From assembly GCF_050947875.1 (NCBI RefSeq), contig NC_134570.1, positions 103,216,122 through 103,280,121 on the forward strand: a stretch of DNA of 64,000 bases, written 5' to 3'. Under the pieces are notes generated by a model. It searched no databases. It saw only the letters and a list, made by a program, of their open reading frames with translations, and was not told where the DNA came from. Both the position numbers and the translations under genes were made by a program. Below, piece by piece: positions 12,231 through 22,329 of this stretch (positions are counted from its first letter, which is position 1; every line of letters starts with the position of its first letter). Source of the DNA: Dermacentor variabilis. Taxonomy: Eukaryota > Arthropoda > Arachnida > Ixodida > Ixodidae.

Positions 12231-12600
12231 TTACAATTTGGTCACCAAGGTGACTATCGCTTTAGGATCACGACGATATACGGCCAGTGGCTCTGTGGCG
12301 ACACTGGAAAGGTTGCTGGCCAATGTGAAACCTACATACGAGCGATGACACGTCATGGGCACACTGATGTTTGTGTAATATTGAATGCCAAACTTTTCCA
12401 GGAGAAAGGCCACGAACCACTTTCCATCTAACCGAGACACGTCTATTTTGAAATCACCCACAATTACGATGGAGTGGAGTCGGTAGGGGTCATCCAAACA
12501 AAAGTGCATACGCTTGATGTTTGCAGCACGATCTTCCTCTGTATTACTCACCATCCGCAATCGCCGCATATGCCTCCTTTCTGTTCATGACGGTGTTCTT
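12231..12600 (-). mobile_element. LINE endonuclease (APE-type) fragment
   Basis: The minus frame contains HSIVIVGDFKIDVSRLDG, which is the GDFN-D signature of the endonuclease/exonuclease/phosphatase fold with N changed to K. It is followed by FLLEKFGIQYYTN, VPMTCHRS (family P-T-T) and PLAVYRRDPKAIV, where the catalytic S-D-H-K is altered to R-D-P-K. These changes to active-site residues imply an inactive relic of a non-LTR retrotransposon. Its own reverse transcriptase is not adjacent. Confidence 0.7.
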
Positions 12601-12789
12601 CGTAGGCGCACTGTTCTTCTGCAGTCCTTACAGCACGCAGCCTACCCATTGCGCGGGTGGAAGCGAACTGAGATAAGATTACGTAGTTTGTCAATAAAGC
12701 CCATGACTTCGAACCGCAGTCCATACTGAATAATGTGAATTGCGGTTTTACTTTTTTTATTGCGATATTTTTGTCACAGTACGTTCTGA

Positions 12790-13133
12790 CAGTTCTCCCG
12801 ATTAAAGAAGGAAAGGGACGCCATCCGCTTATTGCAGGCTTCTGTGATCCCCCGGATAATTTACGGGGCGGCATTCCTTAACCTCTCGAAGTCGGAAATT
12901 GAAAAGTTGAAGACACTGATCAGGAAGGCCTACAAGACGGCACTGGGGCTGCCAAACTCCACGCCAACGGCAAAGCTCATGCCTCTAGGAGTACATAATA
13001 CCCTCAAAGAGATGCGGGAAGCACAATGCCTCTCATAACTCAATAGGCTCGCGCTCACAAAACCAGGTAGAGATCTGCTCGTAAAGATCCATATTAATCT
13101 GCCCTGTACGATAGACCAAAGGGAAGAGGTACC
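12790..13133 (+). mobile_element. I-like LINE, reverse transcriptase C-terminal part (left half, interrupted)
   Basis: The plus frame reads IPRIIYGAAFLNLSKSEIEK, then LIRKAYKTALGLPNSTPT and LGVHNTLKEMREAQ, the thumb/connection region of an I- or Tx1-type LINE polymerase. A stop follows at 13036 and the coding trace continues degraded up to the insertion at 13134. The downstream half resumes at 13585 in the same element, and the frame is compatible if the insertion and one target copy are ignored. Confidence 0.8.
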
Positions 13134-13584
13134 ACGGGATGTCATCATCATCAGCCTGGTTACGCCCACTGCAGGGCAAAGACCTCTCCCATACTTCTCC
13201 AACAACCCCGGTCGTGTACTAACTGTGGCCATGCCGTGCCTGCAAACTTCTTAATCTCATCCGCCCACCTAACTTTCTGCCGCCCCTGCTACGCTTCCCT
13301 TGCCTTGGAATCCAGTCCGTAACCCTTAATGACCATAAGTTATTTTCCCTCCTCATTACATGTCCTGCCCATGCCCATTTCTTTTTCTTGATTTCGACTA
13401 AGATGTCATTAACTCGCGTTTGTTCCCTCACCCAATCTGCTATTTTCTTATCCCTTAACGTTACACCTATCATTCTTCTTTCCATAGCTCGTTGCGTCGT
13501 CCTCAATTTGAGTAGAACCCTTTTCGTAAGCCTCCAGGTTTCGAAAAGGGTTCTACTCAAATTGAGGACGACGCAACGGGATGT
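13134..13584 (-). mobile_element. RTE-like LINE insertion, 5' truncated, with terminal inverted duplication and 9-bp target duplication
   Basis: Direct repeats acgggatgt at 13134-13142 and 13576-13584 bound the insertion. Read on the minus strand, the 3' end is CATCAT-repeat DNA at about 13143-13152 preceded by VFALQWA. The body codes for VREQTRVNDILVEIKKKKWA, GHVMRRENN and RGGRKL. The 5' part codes for ETWRLTKRVLLKLRTTQ and MERRMIGVTLRD up to 13541. From 13542 to 13578 the sequence is a perfect inverted copy of 13490-13526, and it overlaps the target copy by three bases. The insertion splits the I-like LINE. Confidence 0.85.
13490..13578. repeat. 37-bp perfect hairpin at the LINE 5' junction
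   Basis: Arms 13490-13526 and 13542-13578 are exact reverse complements with a 15-base loop (13527-13541). It is explained as an inverted duplication made during insertion of the RTE-like copy. Confidence 0.95.
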
Positions 13585-14480
13585 GAGGAGACGCATCAAC
13601 GTGTACTCCATTCCGCGGAACATGCATCCCACATATAACACCGAAAGGAGAAAAGCAAGTGGAGAAGCCCTGCAGAAAAAATGGGACGAGCAACCTAACA
13701 CCCTTTACGTGGACGCCGCAGGGCCAAGGAATGGAGTGATGACTATTGTGGTCTCAGAACCTTCAGGATAGATGGTAAACTGCGCCTCGATGAAAACATC
13801 CAACCCCACTCACGCAGAAGAAGCAGCTATTACATTAGCTGTAGCAGCTAACCCCAACGCCAATGTGCTCACTGACTCCCAGAACGCCTGTCGCAACTTC
13901 AATAATGGATTAATTCACAGGTCAGGGTTGCCATTGCTGATTAAGCATCCACTCAGTCAAGCCTCAGTCATCTGGTTTCCCGGTCACCTGGAACTACCAG
14001 GAGGAAACGAAGCCGCTCACAGGCATGCGCGAGCTCTTCTATACCGGGCGTCTCCCCCTGATGTCCTTTAAGGGTGCTGCGACCTAACTGCTTTAGCAGT
14101 GCATGCTGACAATCTCACACCATACAGAACAGCCAGGAAGGAGTACCCAACGCCACATAAATCCCTCAATACCCAACGCCAGCTAAGTTACACCAGTGGT
14201 ACCCTACACTATACTCCCCGCAATACCCACACTGTGGAGAGGTAGCCAACCTCTGCCACATGGTGTGGGCTTGCCAATCTAATCCCATAGTTGACCCCAT
14301 TCCAAATCCCTCAGAAAGCAGTGGGAGGCTATTCTGCTCAGCGATGATCCTGAACGTCAGCACTGGCTGGTGGGGAGAGCCAGCGCAGCAGCAATAACCA
14401 ATGGACTACCGGACTAGGCAGCCCACGCACGAGTTCTACGAATATTCTGCAAATAAAGATGTTTTCGATCAATCAATCAA
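13585..14480 (+). mobile_element. I-like LINE, RNase H domain and 3' end (right half)
   Basis: The RNase H signature residues are visible in order: TLYVDAAGP (first Asp), THAEEAAITLA (Glu), VLTDSQNACR (second Asp), then VIWFPGHLELPGG and NEAAHRHARAL, where the last acidic position is replaced by His. A stop after EPSG and a frameshift after about 14070 show decay. A C/H-rich knuckle remnant (CGE, CHMVWACQ) follows near 14235-14275. The 3' end has AATAAAG and a (TCAA)n tail at about 14467-14482. Confidence 0.85.
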
Positions 14481-14619
14481 TCGCGATTAAACGCAGCTGG
14501 TGCACACCCGGCGATACGTTTTTGTTTTATGCTTTAGCTATTTTTGCTCTGGGGTGGCCACCATTATTTTTGTCTACGCACACAAACCGCCGCAACGTAG
14601 CGTATAACAGTTCCACTGT

Positions 14620-14621
14620 AA

Positions 14622-14656
<35 letters not shown>

Positions 14657-14657
14657 A
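14620..14657. repeat. (AAAT)n microsatellite
   Basis: About nine AAAT units, probably the tail of a LINE copy whose body is not recognisable upstream. Confidence 0.9.
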
Positions 14658-14879
14658 CAAACTGACGTGGCCTTTTTCTGAACAATGTACAGCGACGGAA
14701 AACAAGGTTAGAAGGGCCGTTTTTTCACATACCAGTATCAGGCTGGGCTGGTTGCTTACATATGCAGGAGGGCTATCCATCTTCAGCTAGATTGTCTAGC
14801 CAGCTGACAGCGTATATTGTGTATGCACATTCTTTATGTAAGCACTGAAAAAACTACTGCGTACTTCCAGAAAAAACTG

Positions 14880-15498
14880 CGGCTGATTATCTTGGTTCTT
14901 CTTTAACGTTCAGTATTTGCGCCGAAAACTTCTCATCCGCACCATCTTTACTGAAACTAATTCTCTACAAACCATTAGTTCGCTCCAAACTGGAATACGC
15001 ATGCGCCATTTGGGACCCGGCTAACATTACACTCATAAACAGCATAGAAGCCATTCAAAATCGTGCAGCGCGTTTCATCTTATCAAACTACTCCCGACAT
15101 GCTAGCGTTACCTCAATGAAGACAACACTTAACTTGCCAGAACTTTCTTTCCGTCGTAGATGCTTCCGCCTTTCGCTATTCCATAAAATCTACCACCACA
15201 ACCCTTTGTTGAAAGAACAGCTTATCACCCAACCGTCATACATATCATCTCGCTCTGACCATAGTTTCAAAGTTGGTGTGCCGTCTTCACGTACTAAACT
15301 TTGTAGTAATGCATTCATCCCTAGCACAAGCAAAGATTGGAACCACCTTCCCGCCACCGTTGCAGCCATCCTGGATACCGACACCTTCAAAACCAGCATT
15401 CATGAAACGCCACGTTGAATCTGTCTTTGTCTATTGCACAAATGTTTTGTTATGTTCACCCACTCCTTTCTGTAATGCCTTCGGGCCCTGAAAGTATC

Positions 15499-15541
<43 letters not shown>
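14880..15541 (+). mobile_element. CR1/L2-like LINE, reverse transcriptase C-terminus and 3' tail
   Basis: An open frame from about 14882 to 15418 reads LILYKPLVRSKLEYACAIWD, then INSIEAIQNRAARFILSNYS, SVTSMKTTLNLPELSFRR, SRSDHSFKVGVPSSRTKLCS and FIPSTSKDWNHLPATV. This is the standard end of a CR1/L2-clade polymerase, including the LVRxKLEYACxxWD and RAARF blocks. It ends at a stop codon, and a short 3' UTR (TGCCTTCGGGCCCTGAA) and an (AAAT)n tail (15501-15541) follow. The element is strongly 5' truncated. Its uninterrupted terminal frame of about 179 codons makes it the least decayed LINE here. Confidence 0.9.
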
Positions 15542-15544
<3 letters not shown>

Positions 15545-15804
15545 CCTTCCAACATACTGCTTTCAAGAAAATAACTCTCCGCGCCACAGACTTAATTTGA
15601 ATATGAAAAGTTACTCTCAACTGCATATAGTCGGAGATAAAGTTTAGTCACACTGCACTATGCCTGCTGCCGCAACAGAAGCGCCGCTAGTATGACTCGC
15701 TTTCCTCAACTATCTTTGTCAAGTGGTTACAAATTGAAGAAAGTGCGCCGAAAATCTTTCGAATAACGACTGCTAAAAGGCCTGTTTTTATTAGGAAATG
15801 TTCA

Positions 15805-16508
15805 TCAGCCAGACAAAATAAATCATCAACATCATCCTATCTTTACGTAAACTGCCCGACGAAGGCTTCTGCCAGCGATTTCCAATTACCCTTGTCTTGC
15901 CCAAGGTGATTGCAATTTTCGACTGAATTTCCTAATTTCATCACTCCAGCTCATTTTCTGCCGTCCTCGTCTACGCTTCTCTTCCCTTGGCACCCATTCT
16001 GTAACTCTAATAGTTCACCAGTTATCTACCTTTGTCATTACATGGCCCAGCCCAGCTTTATTTCTTTCTCTTAATAGCAGCTAGAATATCGGCTGTCCCC
16101 GTTTGCTTTCTGATCCACACCACTCCCTTCCTGTCTCCTAACGTTACGCGTCAAGTTTTTCGTTTCATCGCTCATTGTGCGCTCCAGAACTAGTTTTGAA
16201 GCCTCTTTATTAACCTCCAAATTTCTGCATCATGCGGTAGTGCCGGTACAATGGAATGATCGAACATTTTTCTTTGCAAGAACAATAGTACGCTCCCCGT
16301 CGGAATTTGTTAATAGCTGCCGTATGCACCGCAATCCATTTTTATTCTTCTGTGAATTTTCTTCTCATGATCAGCGTCTCCTGCGAGTAATTGACCTATA
16401 CCTAAATGTACTCCTGCACGTATTCTGGAGGTTGACTGGCGATCATGAATTCTTGTTGCCTTGTCAGGCTATTCAATATTACCTTTGGCTTCTGCATATT
16501 ATTCCTCC
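15805..16508 (-). mobile_element. RTE-like LINE relic
   Basis: Read on the minus strand it gives INMQKPKVI near 16500, QQEFMIA, HEKKIHRRIKMGCI, NLEVNKEASKLVLERTMSDE, LGWAMY and EAFVGQF near 15860, with a CAT/ATC tail at about 15822-15835. The block order matches the end of RTE-type polymerases and the copies at 8806 and 13143. It has many stops. The 157-codon plus-strand frame at 16177-16650 is antisense to this relic. A SINE starts immediately at its truncated 5' side. Confidence 0.8.
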
Positions 16509-16509
16509 T

Positions 16510-16745
16510 CCGCCGTGGGTGTTTAGTGGCTATGGTGTCGGGCTGCTAAGCACGAGTTTGCGAAATCGAATCCTGGCCACGGCGACTGCATTTCAATGGG
16601 CTCGACATGCGAAAATACCCATGTACTTAGATTTATGTGCACGTCAATGAACCCCAGGTAGTCCAAATTATTTCGGAGGTCCCCTCTACAGCATGCCTCT
16701 TAATGAGATCCTGGTTTTTGCACGTAAAACCCCACAATTTATTTT
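16510..16745 (+). mobile_element. Ruka-like SINE
   Basis: The head CGCCGTGGGTGTTTAGTGGC, box A TGGCTATGGTGTCGGG and an altered box B (GAAATCGAATCCT) are followed by GTCAATGAACCCCAGGTAGT, GCCTCTTAATGAGATC and TTGCACGTAAAACCCC. Full length but diverged. It abuts the truncated LINE at 15805-16508. Confidence 0.88.
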
Positions 16746-17009
16746 CTAATTTTTGTATTGATTTTCACCACAGTCTTATTCAATTAATTAAGGTCGTCAG
16801 TCAAGATAAGGTCCTGAGTCAGATACTGCTCTCGTCAGTTTTTCCTTTCTCTCCCTTTACCTATGCTCTCTGCGCAGAGGTACCGAGCCCAATAGACTTA
16901 AGAGTAACGTGAAGAGCATGAGTTTGATGTCTTTAACAAAAGGCGCATGCAAACAAATTTTAATTACGCTTCGTCAGTTGATACTATTCATCGTGTGCTT
17001 TATGTTGTT

Positions 17010-17345
17010 GACCTTGGGGTTTACGTAAATACAAGGTTGGATTTTCCCCAGCATGCATCCTGTATAGTCAGTCTAGCCATGAGGCGCTAAGGCTTAATTT
17101 CTAGACTTATGGAAAAGTTCCGGCGTCCAAAATGTTTCAATAAGTTGTTCAGCATATTAGTCAGACCGCGATTAGAGTTTGCTTCTGCTTCGTGCAATTC
17201 TATTAGTACCCATCCAAGTAACCTAATAGAAGCCACCTAACGTCAATTTGTTCGCACTTATTACGAGTGATGCATTAGACGACGCCGATACTTTGACTAC
17301 TCAAGCTTGTTAGTTCACTTAAGCCTGTTCTTTTTTTTTCCGTGA
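17010..17345 (+). mobile_element. Old CR1/L2-like LINE relic
   Basis: In one plus frame with several stops it reads FRRPKCFNKLFSILVRPRLE, FASASCNSI, RQFVRTYYE and RRRRYFDYSSLLVHLSL. This is the family pattern LVRPxLEYAS, RQFxRxYY, RRRYxxYxxLL of the polymerase C-terminus. Confidence 0.7.
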
Positions 17346-18640
17346 CAGGAGACTCACCCTCAGGTTCTTGCGACCGGTGGCGCGTTAGCTGATTGATTGT
17401 CATGTCTTACTGGCATAGTTGAAGTTTCGGGTTCCGTAACTGGAAAGCAGCGGGCGTTCTCACATCCTTTACCCTAATCTCTTTCTAGGTTGCTTCATGA
17501 CACGGCTGCAAAACGTTCACAATGCCAGTTCATTTGACATAGCTGTTTTCAATTAAGTGCCTGTGTAGAGTTGGTCGACGAGTTGCATGACACAAGTGAG
17601 TTTAGCAGGTACATGTTATTCTTCAAGGGCCGCATTCACAAAAGTTCTTACGCAAACAGCGTTCGCGCCAGCCAATAGTGATGTAGCACATATTAGCGAT
17701 GGCGATCGACAAATCAAAAACAGCCCTTACGAAGGAAAAGCTTTGTGAATTTGGACCCAGTTTCTTATACTTCAATTTCTTCGCCTTGTATATTTACTTT
17801 AACATGCGATATTGGTCGAAGGGCTGTTCCGTGTTCATATTTTATTATGTCCATGCTCTTGTGTGTGTTAGTGACCTATCTGCAATGGCTTAAAGCTGTA
17901 ATAAAAAATAAAAGAATAAACACGTAGCCAATAGCCTGTACATATGTTCTCTCTTTCTCTCTCTTAGTCATCTGAAGCACATAAACTCTTGTCCCACAGC
18001 GTATGCTGCCAGAATTATTATAAGTTAGGCAAGCACTTTCTGGTCTGAAATGAAATGTGGATGAGCCCGTAATCGTTAAGGACGTTCGGGGCAGATTGTA
18101 AAGCTGTAGCACAGTTATTTGTATATAACGCACATGTGTAATGTAAAACCACGTAACAGAGGTAGCGTTACGGCAATAGATAGGGTTTCATGTCTGTATA
18201 ATGTTACTGCAAAACAATTTGAAACTGCAGTCATACGACCACCAAGTGAATCATATAACAAGATTCTTACTGCTACACGAAACAGTTTCGTTACAGAAGG
18301 CGGCCGTATAACTTTGTTTAATTGATGGGCTAAAATATATTGTGTGCTGGCTTCACGACGCTCCTGTACAACAAAGTGTGTTTAAGATGCAGCGAATACC
18401 TTTCAATAGGTTTATTTTTTTTTCCGAATAGATAAATGTCTACATTGCAGCATGGGTGCGGCATGATATATAGGGCATTTCTACAGAGGCTTCCTTATGG
18501 GCAAATAATTTCTGACCTTCTAAGCAACCATTTCTGATAATTGTGTACCAAAAACTAAGGAATTTATGTACATCAGGCAAGCTCACGCTTATTGATGTCA
18601 TGTAGAAAAAGACAATATTAAAATTTGCCTCAATGTAGTC
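17346..18640. other. No gene recognised
   Basis: AT-rich sequence with only short frames. No repeat or exon was identified. Confidence 0.4.
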
Positions 18641-18644
18641 TTAC

Positions 18645-20265
18645 TTTTTTTAATGCAAGGGTAAATGCCTCAGGGCATACAGGGGTATGGTTTGGGGGTG
18701 AATAAGGTTATATAAATGAATATAAAAAAATTTGCTGATCTAATGAAGTCCAAGAGGGATCGATAATGTGGTCCCTGCGTCCAAGCAGCGTAATCGCTCG
18801 GATTATGCGGCGAAAGTCCCGCTGCTGCCAGGTGCGGGAGCCTCGTCAGTTCCAGTGCAGGGCAAACCCACAGCAGGTGGTGGATGTCGGCTTCAGCATT
18901 TCGAGACTTCCAAAGTGGACACCCGGCTACAACGGGCGAAAGTGCGGCCACTTCTGAGTCACGGCAGGACTGAGGGCAACCCCGACCCGGATCCTCCGAA
19001 GCGCAACCTCCTCTGCACGGGTAAGACCGCGGGGCAGGTTTACCGCACACGGAGGTATAAGAGCACGTGTGCGGCGCCGGAGGTGCTTCTTTCTTGTTAA
19101 AAGGAGGGTGGCATCATCTAGGTGAAAGAGCTGAGGCCGCGACGCTGGAGAGGTCGCTAGATGGGTCGCAGAATCCGCACGGCTTTGGAAACTTAGAAGG
19201 TCGCGTGGGATCCACTCGATTGATATTGGCAGCGAGATGCGTGCCGCCAGAAGATGAATCTGTTGACATATTTGAGGGCTGCGACTGACACGTCGCAGAA
19301 CCCACGTCACTTGGAGAGCGTCAGTGCGGATGATGATGCGGGCCGTGGGGACCATGGAAAAGGCGGCGACAGAGCACCACGCTTCTCGAACAGCAAGGAG
19401 CTTAGCACAAAAGGAGGAAGCGGGCTCTTGGAGTTGAAACTGGGTCGTCTTATTAAGGGCAGGTGCGCAAGGGCAATAAATTGCAGTGGTCATTTCACAG
19501 CCCTGAATGCTTGCATCAACCTAAACCACGATGGAGCCAAGCGACATGTGGGCATCTCGAGCTATAATTCGGTCACGAAGCGACGCCGCAGCGTGAGTTG
19601 ATGTCGGGCGACATATATCAGTTGGCTTGTTATCGCTCAGCTGTACAATACACCAGGAAGGAAGAACTGGCGATGGTGATGGTAGAAGCGAGTTCGAGAA
19701 AGCGTAAGTCCTGAGAGCACACGTTGCGTGTGAAAGGCTGGCCTTAAGCCTACGAGCATCACGTCGCTGCTGCGCCAGCTCATCTAGTGTCTTCAGCTGT
19801 GCATTTTCTTGGAGAGCCACGATCGGGGTGATGCGGGAAAGGCAAGTGATGACCCTCATTGACTCGCGGTTAACAGCCTCAAGGCGATCCCATTGTGCCC
19901 TCACCAAATGCTGGAATTGGGCTTGATAAACAAGGCGTGGTTGCAATACCGCCCGCACCAGCTCTCACGCAACATATGAGCGGGCGCCGCCCGTTTTAGG
20001 AGCAATGCGCCTAATCAGACCCAACGTCTGAATCGCCTGCTTTTTAGCGCGGGCGAGCCAAGCAGTTCCGGTTGCCGACTCGCGGACCGTCAGTCCCAGA
20101 ATATTTAAAGCTGAACATTGTTGAACTTCGGTCGGCCTTAGGCTTTCCGTCACCAAATCTGCTTACATGTCAGTCGCCAATCGCTGGGGCCGGCGTAAAC
20201 TCTCTGCAACACCCACTCGTCTTCATCTATCCGGAACCCCACTTCAACAATGTAGTGTTATTGAG
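18645..20265 (-). mobile_element. I/Jockey-type LINE: RT end, RNase H and zinc-knuckle region
   Basis: Minus-strand frames at 20156-19965, 19958-19521 and 19493-18927 are collinear in one frame, separated only by single stop codons (TGA at about 19963, TAG at about 19519). They give SALNILGLTVRES, then QPRLVYQAQFQHLV and RLEAVNRESMRVITCL (polymerase end). The RNase H follows: VDASIQG (Asp), LLAVREAW (Glu), IIIRTDALQVTWVLRR (Asp), IEWIPRD and RADSATHLA (Asp). One frameshift near 18940 leads to AGCPLWKSRNAEADIHHLLW, then VCPAL, a C-H-C knuckle. The copy is inactive but retains all four RNase H acidic residues. The plus-strand frames here are shadows. Confidence 0.85.
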
Positions 20266-22245
20266 ATAACTACAGTGAGGAAACGAAGAGAGCTACATGT
20301 ATGGCAAATTTTTTTTGGCGCCACCTAAACCAACGCACCTGTGCCTACGCAAAAAAAAAAAACAAGAGCTAGAACATTTCTTCGGATAGCGTTTTCATCA
20401 AATTCTATTTTGGCTCGACCTACAAAAGCGTAAATCAGTGACCGCATTAACGGGACTCAATTCGTTCTTTTCGCATGGCTTTTTGGAATGGGCTGAATGA
20501 TTGGCTCGTTCGAACAATCCCGACGTCTCGAAATACTCGTGTGCTTCCAAACAGAGCCAGATCAGCCTACACAGACCACCCTACCGGATGTCTTAATAGC
20601 ATCTAGAACGCAGGAAACTACGTCTGGCCTAGTTTCCTGCGCATTATTTGTACAGCGTTCCAGTATCCTTCACTTTCCTTCCAGAAGTTTTCTCCAAGAA
20701 CATACCCACTTATCCTGAGAAACACGTGCCATAAGATGCATTGATATAGCATTTCATCGCTGGAATTTACGATTCTTTTAAATGTACCAAGTGCTGGCAT
20801 AGCATTACAGTCATAGATTATTACATTCTGAAGGGCAGTAATTGGCACCATTGTTAGGGGCTACTATGCAAAGCGTGGGCTCAAGTTGGTGACGAGGAAG
20901 GAAAGGCAGATTTCATAAATGCTTCAGCGTACATTTAAGTAACCCAATAGGTTTAGTCAGATTTCATTATTGAGCCCAATTTCACACACATCAGCAATTT
21001 TCTACTATGGAGTGACCATGCCACAGGACTCCTGTATAAAGAACATGGAATTCCATTTGGTATATTATATTGTCATAGAATGTCGATACCATACTCCGCC
21101 AAAATATGGCAATTATTTCATTTCAATGCCACTCCTTTTCGCGTTTCATCCATGGTTCCATCAGCTTACCGCCCACGCTTTCACCGAGATCTAACGGCAG
21201 TATTTACGTAGTCTATGAGCTGATTATGCAGGCTTCAAAATAGAATGTGACCGCACGTCGTGCTAGTCCGTGTACCTCAAAGCCAATGTGATTCCAAAAG
21301 ACCATTTCATAAATGCCGCAAATACCAATTTAAAATGAAACGCACATAACAAGAGCCAACTAATTTTGAATTCCCGCATTTTCTGCTGATTATGCCGACG
21401 TAATAACTCTGCTGATTATGCCGACGTAATACATAGAGAGGTATATCCAAAGATCACATTAACTGATCGACCGCTACATCCTGTAAAATACGGAAGACGG
21501 CATGTCAAAATTGCAGATAATCTCGATTTACAGAGACTCTCTCAAACGGGTTGCTGTAGTGGGAATAACTACACAAACGTGCGTTGCTTTGTCGAATTGA
21601 AGTGCACACTTTGTGTTTGCTGACGTCTTCTGGACGAGCTGAAGACAACCAATAGCCATCTATCAACGTCAGACCCGGCTGTGCGCGCACATCCGTTGAA
21701 GAGCTTCTCGAACTTTAGGAAACGCAATTCGACAGAAGATCGTATGCCAGATACGAAGCGCCGTCGAATACTCCCCGCTGAGGGATGAGCTCTAGCGATA
21801 GCCATCTTAGGAATACGCCAAAGCTCACTGCAGGAGCGGCAATCAGTGTACTGATTCGAAATTCGGGCGAAAAACAGCTTTTTTACTGCCCAAGGTATTC
21901 TCGTCGGCCATCAAACATGACTGTCAACTCTTTAATGACATTTACTTTTTTGGGGAGGGCGCCTTTAACCCCTCTGCTCGCTCATGCTCAATACCCCACG
22001 AGTTACCGCGCCTTGGGTTACCGAACTCTCATAAAAGAGTGTGAGCGCCTGCAGATGAAAACATATCAGCCAACTGAGAGAATCGTTACATCTCTCGACC
22101 GAGGTCATAACGACCTCGGTGGCCCCACGAAGGCGCTCAAACTCCTGTAACTCCTCTCAGTGTTAATGCATGTTCTCACGCCGCTTTAGGAGAGGGAAAG
22201 CCTGAACCATGACCTCTGGCTCGGTGCACACCTTGCCAACAGGGG
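20266..22245. other. No gene recognised; includes a 27-bp tandem duplication
   Basis: Unique sequence upstream of the first P gene. The only structure noted is a direct duplication of tctgctgattatgccgacg at 21381 and 21408 (27-base period). The 121-codon frame at 21785-22150 has no domain. Confidence 0.4.
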
Positions 22246-22251
22246 ACGTCC

Positions 22252-22260
22252 TATATAAGG
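22252..22260 (+). promoter_or_regulatory. TATA box of P-A
   Basis: TATATAAGG lies 78 bases upstream of the ATG of P-A. The same nine bases stand 74-75 bases upstream of the ATG in M2 and M3, and TATTTAAGG in M1, so the element is conserved across the cluster. Confidence 0.8.
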
Positions 22261-22329
22261 TTGCTAAGGCCTCAGCGCTGTCACTCGAAGCAACATCCTC
22301 GAGAGAAGGCAGCAGAAACTCCGTGCACA

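Noticed and set aside
16177..16650. 157-codon plus-strand ORF
   Set aside because: It is antisense to an RTE-like LINE relic and runs into a SINE.
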